Below, in pieces: positions 17,001 through 29,000 of a DNA stretch of 59,642 nucleotides. Source of the stretch: Phoronis australis. Lineage: Eukaryota; Phoronida; Phoronidae. Location of the stretch: contig NMRA01000201.1 in assembly GCA_002633005.1 (NCBI GenBank), positions 441,989 to 501,630 of the forward strand. Direction: 5' to 3'. Each line of letters starts with the position of its first letter. The stretch's first letter is position 1. The notes under the pieces were generated by a model, which worked only from the letters and a program-made list of their open reading frames with translations, was not told where the DNA came from and did not search any database. Made by a program: the position numbers and the translations under genes.

Positions 17001-19764
17001 GTGACGCATTACGTCACCGCAATTGTCAAACAAGGCAATATGTAAGGGGCATTTAGCAAATAATATATCGCATTAAACGGTAATGCCTACTGGTGATAAA
17101 GTTCACCTGTCATTCCCATACAAATGGAAACGCAATTCATAGGTACATTGTGTTCCTAAGTCACGCAAGTCCTCGCGGGATATCGCCATGCATTTTAATG
17201 AAACGAAAAGAACGAAATCGTAATGGCTTTCACTTGCCAGTGTTTTGCTGGCTACGCTTGCCACCTTCAACGAGGCTAGTTTACAATCCTTGGCACTGGC
17301 GGAATAATCACGTGATTCGAACGGTGATGTTCTCCTAGTGCCAACCATTGTATTCTACACAACCATTGGGTTAATGCAACTGGACAGTTGTGATCCTTTT
17401 CAAGCGCCCACATTCATGTGTGTGGTCGCATATTGTCGTCGTCTTCACGTACGGGCGTAAGGGCTTCCTATTGTACGAGTGCCCGCTCCGTATTTCAAAA
17501 ACCCTGGTCAGAACTTGATGAAAGTTGCAACAAAGGTGAAGGTTACCACTACGACAGTGCATGCCACTTTTCAAAAATTTCCTCGTTCCGATAGCAACCG
17601 AGCGGCTTTTTCAATAATTTTTGGGCAGAACATTTCGGGATATCTGGAGAACCGATTTCAACGAAATTTGATACAATGGTGCTTGGCTGCATTCTACTGG
17701 CACCAGGGCCTAAGTCTAATCCCTTAACAGAAAGAAATCAGAACTGGAAAATATTCGTTCTAGACACCTTTTAAAACGAACTCAAGATAATTATCTGTTA
17801 TTCTGTGTTGGAGTATGTTTCGGACTACTCAAATGAGTGCATAGTCCAAAACTCGCACATGATGACACCTTCGACTCGAGCTAGAAAACTCCAGTCAAAA
17901 CTCCAGATTTGACTTCAAACTCGGAATTCATGACTTTATTGCTGGGGTCATTAAGTGCAAAATAGGAACTGTACGTAAACCATAATGTACTTGAGCACAG
18001 AATAATATTACACGGATTTCGTGCGAACTAAAATAGAATAGATATTAATTTTTTTCGAGGTCGATTTCGAGTGAAAAGATTAGACCCCGGCTTAGAAGAC
18101 TCGATAGACGGATTTTATAGAAACGTGACGCAAAGGTTATGCGACAGTTATGTGCCGGCACGTGCCGTCGCCGGTTCTCGCGCAAATTCGACTTGGCAGC
18201 ACCCAATCTGGCTATTCCATTCTGAAAATTATCGGAGCTTCCAGTTTTCAGCACTGATATTCGATCAAGTACCCGCTTATGTCATTTCGTGTCTGTTTTT
18301 TCATCTGTTCATTCTCACAATAGTTTGTTTGTGAAAAAGAAACTGACAACACCTGACGATGTCTTGATGCGAAGTACTGTGTTTCTTTGTGCCCTTTTAC
18401 TTCTCTTTTTTATTGTCATATTTTGACTGATTATTTGTTCAAGTCTCAATGACTGAAATCTTTCCGATGCGTAGACCAGCAAACTACTCGCCTCAGGAAG
18501 GAAAAAACGTTCCCACCAAATCGGCCAGCATTCTTAACAAGTCTCACGAGCTAATAAATTAGCCTGATATCATTTCAGGTTGCGGAAGAAGTTTCACTCA
18601 TCTGAAAAGCGACTGAGAAGAAGACTGCGTTGATGCCTGTTGTCTCCTCGTATTGGGGAAAGCCAATACAGTTAACTGCAAAATTAACCTTGTTAAAATG
18701 GACGCATTTAAAATCTCTCTCATGTCGAAAACAATATTCTGCTTTTTTGTTTTTGACATGAAAGTTTTTCATTTGTGATTCTTTACTTCTCTATTCGATA
18801 AGCGTTTGAAACTGCGACAGCTAGTCTAAAATCAAGTGTTAATTGCCACACATGTATGGCAGAAAGTGAACCCACTTAGTACTGCGTTCATTATTGCCTC
18901 TCCAAAACGGAAGTTATTTTTTGCTAAAATAAGCTCTGAAGAGTGGCGTACTACGAACTGACACAAATGATTAAAGACAAATGTTAAATAAATGTTACAC
19001 GTAAGTTTAAAAAATAAAACTCGATAGATCAGAGTCTTCACAGAGTAAGCTCTTTTGTATGTCACACATTAAAAAGGAGGCATTATCAGTTTTATCGCCG
19101 AAAACTTTTGAAGTTATTTGCTTTGACCAGAGCTGTAAAGCAGCAAAATCTATTTTTTTGTTATTTCGTTACACATCGCCAATTATTGCCGTTGTATGCC
19201 AGGCATTCTCTGAAATCGAGGCTGGTGACTTGTTAAAATACTCGGTCATTCATTTATATATTACATGTCAACAGGGCGAAATGCAAGTTTTAGCGTCACA
19301 CGTATGTTCATATCATTAACAATGGTACAACACAGTCCTAAGTTTCCGATGTCGTCAACTCAAAATTTCTAGAAAATAACCCTCACTACATTTTTCAGAA
19401 ACAGAAATTAATTCAGTTGGGTCTTCAATTTTTAATGGCAAGCAATTAACTGAAATCACAACGGTTTAAGTGGCATCTGAAAGACTTGTCGACAGCTGTA
19501 TACGTTTTCATTCCATCAGTTCAATAGCCATCTCCACCTCCACGTACAATAATCAGGTTCAAAAGACAGTGAACTTTTAGAAGCCTAGGCTGTTTTAGGG
19601 AATCTTTCGCCATGAGAGATATGGACGGAAGGCAGCCGTTCACAACAGATTTCATCGTTAACATAAAAGAAGAAGTGCAAATAGTTGTGGTGATAGTGGT
19701 CGTTGCATTCTCGTTGGTTACTACTAAAGTTGATTGGATGCTTGAGAAGACCTCCGCGCTATAA
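14086..19764. other. Intergenic stretch downstream of the cyclase gene
   Basis: No gene or well-defined repeat was recognised. A 117-codon minus frame at 15407-15760 and an overlapping 88-codon plus frame look like chance frames. The 3' untranslated region of the cyclase should lie just below 19765; a possible ATTAAA (minus strand) is at 19431-19436. Confidence 0.3.
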
Positions 19765-20041
19765 TCAGAAGACTTTATGAATCGACTGCCTTGCCCCTCT
19801 CGCCATCTGTACCATCGTATTGCGGATGGAAGCAAACATTCCTCCAGCGCTGTTCTCGGTCGAACTTTTTCTATGCTCCATCCATTTTTGATACGTCCTC
19901 CAGTTCTTACTCACACGAATATTCTGGTATTTGTCCTTTCCCTCAAAGAGGCCGATCAGGAAGTAGGTCGTCATCGTCCCCTTTCCTTTCACCTCCATTT
20001 CGCCGCGCTTCACAGTCGTGAAACCTTGTCGCTTTAGCTTC
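19765..20041 (-). CDS. Cyclase last exon, C-terminal tail and stop
   Basis: It encodes [20 protein letters not shown] and YFLIGL, the end of the catalytic domain. A basic tail of about 65 residues follows ([14 protein letters not shown]) and ends in a stop at 19765. The acceptor is GTTGCTTTTCAG. Confidence 0.93.
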
Positions 20042-23000
20042 CTGAAAAGCAACTGTAGACGTATTGTCTACATACACAACCTATAATAGCAAATTTCATT
20101 CTAGGCCACAAAACCAAGTTGATTCTGTGCCGGGGTTCTAATCCTTTTTACTCAAAATGGAATTCGAAATTAGGTTTGGCATTTTCTACTCTAATTTTGT
20201 GCAAACTCAAGAGAAATCATGGGCGGCGCAACATAGGGGGCTGGGGGGGGGGNGTCTATAGCCCCCACTTTTTCAGTGCCAGGCCGCACATGGTCTATAG
20301 GCGGTGCACCGCAGGGGGAGGGGGGCTAAGGGGACTTTTTTCAGTGCTATGCCGCCCACGCTAATGTCTACATTCTATGCTCCAGTACATAATATGACGT
20401 ACGTGGATAATTTTTTAGTCCTAGTTTGCAGATAATAAACCCCAAATTAAAGATATAAGTTCGAGTTTCGAAATTTCGAATTTTTACTCGAGTTTGTAGC
20501 ACGAAAATAAGGGTCATTAAATTCAAACTTGGACTAGAAACTCGTACGCGTAAACTATAATGTATTCGAGCACAGTCTAATAACCATATATCTTGAGTTC
20601 GCACAAAAGTAGCAGAGAAATTGCCAAAAATAATTTTGAAATCATTTCGAGTACAAATATTATATTCCGGGCCCTGGTCTGTGTAACACGTTGAGGTATA
20701 AAATGGGTCATTGTGACAAAGTTTTTAAAAATATTGCACCCACGTTTTTAGTGGCTGCATCCTCGGGGTTTGTACCGAAACATCAAAGTAAGAACCCCTT
20801 AAAGGAGGGTGCGAAATTAACAATGACCAGGGGAAGTGGTGGAGACGAAGAGGACTCTGGAATTTAGGACCGGGAGGGGGATTCGAATTAGTTCCGTCTC
20901 CCGAGCATGGTGTCAAGAAACTCTTGTTCTTTGCAAACCCAGATATCTTTTCTCATCTGGGAAAGGAATATCTTCAGACCAGGAAGGTAAGGTCACCAAA
21001 TCAAAATCTCATTTCTTGGCGTGAACACGGGTTCATGGCCACTTTACTAAAAAGGAAATATTCACCTTGTCAATTTTATTTATTTTTGTAAAAACTGAAA
21101 AAGCAACTATAAGGCTCGTTGTTTCAGCAAGTTAAATTCCTATTGGACAATCTTTAAGGTGGAGATTGGCTACAAACCTGTGCACGGGGTGGCTGATGTG
21201 AATAAGATCCGGCACGCCGGTACTCTCCATTCTGGAAGCCGTGTTCATCGTGTCGCCGAACACGCAGTACTTCGGTTGTCTGTTGCCGACCACGCCGGCC
21301 ACAACCGGACCGTCGTGTATTCCCACGCGCATCTGACGGAAAAACACAAGAGAATGAAGTTAACTTTAGGCCGTTTCATGAGAGGTGCGGTAACGTGTTT
21401 AGCTTCAGGTGGCTCACAGCACTCAGAGTAGCCAATTTTCCTTCCTCACGGACCGCACGGACGTTCTCAACGATTGCGTAGTCTTTTCCCATCAATGGAC
21501 TTTTGAAAGAGCTGCTGTTCGTTTCTCACGTTGCCACAATAGTCATATTGCTTTCTTACGAATACGGGTATTTTCTTATAAACTACATATGTCCCCGTTG
21601 TGCAACTGGTGTGTCCTTGTGATCAAAATGCGGTTCGTGAGAAAAAGAACTGAGGTTGGAAGAATAAAGTTGCAGTTTATGTAAAATGGAACGAACTGCA
21701 GTTCACAAGAAAAGAAGTTTCACCAAAGTGTTCCTGTGCAGATACACGTACGTGAAACGAGTTTACTTTGCGGCCTCATCATGAGCGCTGACATAAACCT
21801 ACCATGATAGAGTTCAATAATGCTAGGACCTACACTAGGACGTCGTTAAAATCAAGCTTTCTCATTCGAAATACACGACAATATCTCACATAATCTCGCA
21901 AAGTCTTGCTTTGTTAGAGAGGTCATAACTTTACCGAACTCTACAGTGGAACGCAAGCTACAACCGATTTCACGCACAACGATTTTCTGGAGTTGTCGGT
22001 TGGAGCTCTAACAAGCTCGCGTAACCTTATTGTTTCTCCTGCCTGATCTACACGATTGATGCCAGTTCTATTTAAGAGATCATAAACCCACCTTCTATCA
22101 CAAGAAACAACCTATTTACCTTTATGAAATCGTTCCAAAAATTCCTTAGTGAAAATGGAGGTGGTTTCAATGGTTCCAAAAAACTGGGAGTTCGTAATTT
22201 CTTGAAATCAGACTGTACAAATTAGCTCGTATCGGCGTGTCATTAAAAAAGAATAACAACAGTTCTTTGCAAATCCAAAAATCCAAAAATCACTTCTCAT
22301 TGATATGAGTTAGGAGCCCTTTGATACCAATTTTAGCGGGCCTAAATAAAAAGTACACTTCTTGTACGGAACACGGCTTCACAGCCGCTTTAATAACCTA
22401 CAGGTGTACATGTAGCTGTGGATATTTCATTAGCAAATCTAGAAAAAGCCACATGTATAAAATCAAAGTCTTTTGGTATGCAAGAATTAAAGTAAAGCCC
22501 CAAACTTTCTGTACGGGACCAAGTATCACGCCGGATCCAAATCCAACATTTTTATTTCACATTAGTGTAAAAGATATACAGGATTTTTATGCTCATGCAT
22601 AAATAACTCATCACATTTATTTCGTGCCATGCCAGGACGAGTCACGTGCCAGCAAACGCCAGGAGTGCGTGACCAGTCAGGAGCAGGTGATCATCTGAGA
22701 ACACGTGACCCCTCAATGAGATGGCGTCAGTACCAAACTCACATTATACAGTACATTATCTTGACAACAAAACGCAAACCTTTCAGCGCATTCTGCTGAA
22801 ATGTGGATGCTTGGTCAATGTACATGTACACAGCCCGGTTGCATATGAAAGAGTCCCAAATGGGGACTCGACTAAGTTCGCTAAATGTTTCTGCGTGTTT
22901 GTGTATTTGTTAACTCAAAATGCCATGTTTTCTATCAATTAATCTTTATCATGATCTCCTCTTTGATTGATGATATTGTTATGAAAACAGAGCCCTTATA

Positions 23001-26000
23001 TCAATGGAAATAACTTAGGGGCGAACTTGCATGAAAATCTCCCTATTCATTTTCAATAGCACCGAGTGTTCTCTTATCAACGCTAGCAATGCTGTCACAA
23101 GTCCACAGATGTAGTGAATATAATCGAGTCTCTATTTGAGACTATTTCGTGCAACTGCGGGCGCAGATCTCTCAGATCGCCACTTAAACGTTCGCCATCA
23201 GGCTCAGCCATATATTGCTTCAAGTGAATGGCGTCATCATTTTCGTGGCCACTAGATCCTGAGCGGTCACGCTCTTCTGGCAATGTGATACCTATTTCTG
23301 TAAGTTAATCTTGTCTTCTGAGCTGGTCACATTTTCGTATTGGTGTCAATATTTTGGACAGTGCTGTAGTGGTAAAATTAGAGGTAATTAGGCGCCCAAC
23401 GCCCACCGTATCACCTTGAGCACTGAACGTTGTGTAGGCGCTACGCTCAAATACCTAAAGGTGGTTGGCTGCGCCTACGCCCCACTACAGCACTGATTTT
23501 GGGTGTATTTTTCTGCACCACAGTTTGTTGGTGCAAATGATGTCATTTGTAATTCTTTTGTGGATGAAGTATTTTCTGGAGTGAAAAAGGAAACCCCAGT
23601 GAATTTATTTTGTGAACGATAATTGGAAATTTTTGTTTGCGACTTTATGTTTTTGAATTTGTAAATAGGTGTTGGAGTTTTTCCGTTTTAGCTTTCCATA
23701 CAAATGGGTAGCGTTACTTATGCGCTACGAATCACAGAGTATTAGGGTTTGCATTTAGAGTTCTAATATACATGTAGATCTGTACAGAGCTTTATTAGCC
23801 CAACAGATGTTCACTGCAACCATTGCTCCAGTTAATTGTCGTATGAGGCTAAACTGTGGATGTCAAACCGAAATACAAAGTAAGTTCCGGGTCGAAGACA
23901 GATCCTGTGATAGCCACATCTGGACTCCATCTTGATCAAATGGGTTCTCAAAATAAGGTTAAAATCAATCAAAATTTACCTTAATTGATGTTCGTGTTGC
24001 TGGAGACGCGACTCGGCTACAAGCATCGATCATTCCCAGGGCAAACACGCCAATTTTCTCGGCGTGGTTGTGAGTTCTTTCTGGCACACCGGCAATGACA
24101 ATATATGCGTCACCAATAGTTCCGAGCTGAGAGCAAACGTGATGAATGTGTAGGGTAATAATTGATGCATGTGTCAGCAACTCAAACTTGACATTGTGCA
24201 CAATTCTCAGCCAAATACCTACAGCACTATAAAGTGTAACTCTCACAGTAAAATATATTTTCTGAAAGTAAAAATCCCGTAGAATTTGATTTATTTCAAC
24301 TCAATATTAATCTGACATTGACTGGGCACACAACTGCAGTATGTCTTTTCAGTAAACGTTAGTAAAAAGTGCATTAAAATAGCGAAACAACAAGAACAAT
24401 AACAGGACCATTTCATCTGGCATAAATGTTCAACTTCAAATCTCAAAAATGCTTTTACAAAGACAACTTTTTTATAGCAGCAGTAAAAGTCGTAGATTTG
24501 ATATCCAAGATAGCAAAAGTGGACCATTTAAAAAAATCCTAACAGTTTAGTGGAGATCCGCGCACAAATCATAGTATCTGAAAGTTTCATTTGATTCGTA
24601 TCAGTCATTTCCCTGATACGATATGTTTCGAAGTTAGACCAGTTCATTCGGGCATTTTTCTAGGGTCCTTCATAACCTTTAACTGTACTGTTGCCTGAAA
24701 CCAGATGTGGCCAACAGCAGAAATCGTGGATGTTTTCAAAATCTTAAATAGCATGCATAGCTTTGTTCAATTGCCCACCTTGTACACGTCGATTTCTTCA
24801 GTTAATTTGTCAAATCTACTATAGAGGGTGTTGAGCATCTCGATGATCTCAATCGGAGAGCACACGGCACACATGCTTGTGAACTGTACAATGTCGCTGA
24901 ATAACACCGTCACGTCATCGTATTTCTCTGCAAACGAACCATAGAACTGTTTCATGCGACACGGTTAGGAAGCGCTACTGTACCGGGGGCAAGTTTTTCT
25001 GTAAAAGCTTGATGCAGTTCGACTTGAGAAGACTTCTTATCGCTTAGTGAGGTTGCATTCAAGCCTTATAATCACCTCAACAAAAGTATGGAAATTTGTG
25101 CTCACTCACCCGTTTTTTATAATTTTTGGTTTTAAATAATATGGCATACCAATAGAAAACCAGTCATTTCCTTTTCCAATGATACCACCTTCCGCCAATA
25201 ACTATTTATTGTGTTTAGTAACTTTGCTGCCAAAGAGGGCGCTTGGTCTCAAAGTGAATGTTGCAAATTCAGTTGAAGCTAAATGTGCATTTAAGTTTGA
25301 GCATTCAGCTTTTTCAATAGCAATTACAGTGCTGGTTACGTGGTAATAAAACAATGACAATTTGGCAACACTTAAACACTCTACTTATTAAACAACTGAA
25401 TAGACAGTAATGATAGTCTGACTGACAGACAACAGTGATACTCTTCTCAGTATAGGCTAGGGTTGACGAACCGCTTGAAGACATTACAGCGACACACCTT
25501 CTTCGCACGCTGTTTACCAGCCTGGCGACGCGTTGCTGTGTAATGGCATTCCACTTCTGATTCAGTAAGCGCCTTAAATCAGCCACAGTGGTTGTGTTGG
25601 TCACTCGCGCACGTACAGCGCGTCCGAGTTGGTCCCACAGGTCTTCGATGGAGTTCAAGTCTGGGCTACATGCGGGCCATCCCATTTTCTGTACTTCCGC
25701 GACAAGGCACAGATGGTTTGTCACATGCTTGGCTCAGTGGGGGCTCGCAGTCGTCTTGGAAGATGAAATAATGTCCCGTTGATAAGAAGGGATTGCTACT
25801 GGCACCAGGATGTCGTCTTAGTACTATACTGCATTTTTAAGTTAACATCGATGATGACGAGCCTTATTTTGCCAGTGATGGATATGCCACCTCGCAACAT
25901 GACACTGGCACCACCGAAGACTGTTACACGACCCGTGCAACAATATATAGGTGCCGTTCATCACGACGCCTCCATACGTCGTACTTTGACCCGGCCGTTA

Positions 26001-29000
26001 ACCTTTCGCAGACACAACCTGGACTCATCACTGAACGTGACATTTCGCCACATGTTTTGGTTCCACCGTCAGAGTTGCTGACACCAGCGCAAACTGGGCA
26101 CTCCAAACACAATATGCATTATTGCGATTCACACTGGGCATGCCAACAACAGGTGTTCCATGNAGTACGTACTATACTGCATTTTTAAGTTAACATCGAT
26201 GATGACGAGCCTTATTTTGCCAGTGATGGATATGCCACCTCGCAACATGACACTGGCACCACCGAAGACTGTTACACGACCCGTGCAACAATATTTAGGT
26301 GCCGTTCATCACGACGCCTCCATACGTCGTACTTTGACCCGGCCGTTAACCTTTCGCAGACACAACCTGGACTCATCACTGAACGTGACATTTCGCCACA
26401 TGTTTTGGTTCCACCGTCAGAGTTGCTGACACCAGCGCAAACTGGGCACTCCAAACACAATATGCATTATTGCGATTCACACTGGGCATGCCAACAACAG
26501 GTGTTCCATGCCATCGTTCAGTGTCTCACAAATTTGGTGTTTATCCCCCAATGTTAATCACCAACACATCCCTGCTTGGAAAAAACAAGGACTATAGTAA
26601 CATTCACTTTGAAACAAAGCCGTATTTGGCAGCAAAGATACTGAACATGTCAAAAATTATTGACAAACAGTGGTTTGAAAACGGCAATGACTGGTTTAAA
26701 TAAACCAAAAGTATTGAAAACACGGACGGCTGAACACAAATGTTCAAACTTTTGATGAAGAGGTGTTTAGTAATGAAATCGTAACAGCAACACTATTGGA
26801 GGAGCCAGAAAGATATTCTACTCGTTACCCACACGCACGGCGATTCATTGCGCCTTTTTACGGGTAGCCGCGGCGAAAACCGTAACGTTGATGCTAAGCT
26901 GTATACCAAATATACATGTACATCTTTGCGCCGATGTGGGAAAACTGATTACATAAAATCTGACACAAAATTAGTGTCATTAAAATCTACACCCTTCCTT
27001 GAGTAAACCAAATTATTTACCGGTGTTGGAAAATTTGGCGTTCTACCGTTATTCTGCTTCTAAAATTGTGGTGCGGTCTTTTGCGTCGGCTTTTGGCGCC
27101 ATGAAATATTGCGGCACCTATATTGGCCAGTTTCTTTTTTCTTCGATTCTTCATTCAACTATTCTTCTTCCTTGAGGTTGTGTACGTGTCACAACAAATT
27201 ATCCGTTACTGGTTTCATTTCGTTATAAGTTTTAAGTATTTTGATACCAGCAAACCGAATTTCAAAGCAAACGTTGGTGCTGCGAATATGCCATCTCTCG
27301 AGAGTTGTCGCAAAAAATTGGGAAATGGCGCGTGCGTGGGTAACGAGCGTACTGTTTTCAAAACGACGACATACTTTTCATTGTTACAAAACGAGAGAAT
27401 TACGCAAATGACCTTTATTAGATTATTTTTCACTTAAACGGCTGTAACGGGCAAGGTGAGTGTCTATTGAATCCCATATATTGCACTGCATCTCCGCCGA
27501 TCGTTAACTCTACATGTTGATATAAGTTTCACGACGTGGTGACAACTACCCGGGCTGAGTGAAAATTTGGGGTCTGTCGGAGCTCAACACACAGTGGTAA
27601 CTGGCCAGCCAGCTAGCTGTATCAAGACTATCGTCAAAATACAGTTAGTGAATATTTAGTATACAGCTTCGCGCCAAGGCTAAGTGGTACCTACCTAGGT
27701 GTATCTTGACGGTGTTCTTCATACAGCTAGCTGGCTGGCTACGGAAACCGATGCGTGAGCACTACACTAGATATGTGGGGTATAAATTATCCAATCCACG
27801 AGTCAAGGAACGAGTGAACGTGATGTAGTAGACAGTCAGCTAGGTAAACTGGCAGTTGAAATTTTCCCTAGTTGCACGAATCCGCCATTATGCTTGAAAA
27901 CGAGGTGTTGTGTCTAAACTACCATGGTTCCTTCTGCATGTTTGCAACACGCGCACTTTCACGTTTGCGTTCTAAGTGACAATGCACACCAATTATTTTT
28001 GCAGCGCCACCAAAGTGTGCAAGTAGTGAATCCCACAATTAATTTGTTTATATCACGTGAATATGAAATATTTTGACCTTTCATGCGTATGCGCCATTTT
28101 TGACATTAGTTAACACGAACAGTGATTTTTGACTTTCCCAACTTTGTACTGTGCACTGTACACGAACGAACAAATCGGAACAAGCTTTCTGGAACAAAAA
28201 ACGTACAAAGATGACAGTGAAATGTAAACGGCTCGCAAGATGATCAAATCAGGGTTTAAGAATTGTTTGTCCACGATAATTAAGCGAATCTAAGTTTTAA
28301 GTTTCACGAACAGTACTCTAATTTCAATAGGTCTACAAACGGTGTACACTCAAATAAGATATGATATTTCACTCGTTAAATATATTTATGTGAGAATATG
28401 AACTCGTCCCACTTATACCCCCATCTTTCGAACTGGTCCATTAACCCCTTGTGTAGATTCGCATGCGGTCCTGCACTCGAGGCACTAGGACATTCCATTT
28501 CCAGCCGCACTATTTGGTTCGTTTGTGTTACTGCCACGAGTTTGGTCAGCTCCTGGCTCCAATAGGCTGATGATTGTCACATGTCATAGGACTCCTTTGT
28601 TCTCAGTAAAGTTACATTTCCTGCCATCAGTACCTCTTTTAGCAGCACTTAGGTTCGAGTCTAATCTCACTTCATTTTCCCCACCCTCTACCACCCTCTT
28701 TTTTGGATAGTTCCTCTTACCTGAGTGCTGGCGCTTTTTATTGCCCATCTTTCCAGAGATTGTTATTTTATCTTTATTTTATTTGTACACTCATATTTCT
28801 AAACCTTATCAGTCATAATAAATGACCTTATATCGCCTATTCACGGTCTCCTTTGTATCTCTGGAAACGGAGCGTGCGACGCACCTATTATTTTCGTAAC
28901 ATATTCTGAACATAAAAAAACTGTTACTCATCCAATCTAACCAGGAGTGCCAGATTCTTCTCAGTAACAAACGAATTCAATCCCCAGTCCTCAAGCCCAT

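Larger units (their letters stand above)
25070..26772 (-). mobile_element. Tc1/mariner-like transposon with long inverted repeats
   Basis: The element sits in the cyclase intron between 24927 and 29408. The ends are inverted repeats of about 200 bp: CACCTCAACAAAAGTATGG on the left and, reverse-complemented, CACCTCTTCATCAAAAGTTTG on the right. Inner parts also match (ACCAGTCATT, TTTGCTGCCAAA, TCAAAGTGAATGTT). Between them lies a decayed transposase. An N-flanked duplication (25821-26510) inflates its length by about 345 bases. Confidence 0.85.

Noticed and set aside
24953-24955. ATG as a separate start for a catalytic-domain-only cyclase (MKQFYGSF)
   Set aside because: It is read-through of the intron into the exon; the GTTTGCAG acceptor at 24928 joins the coiled-coil exon in phase.
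25779-26429. Plus-strand frames repeated twice
   Set aside because: They are antisense to the Tc1-like transposase and are duplicated by the N join.
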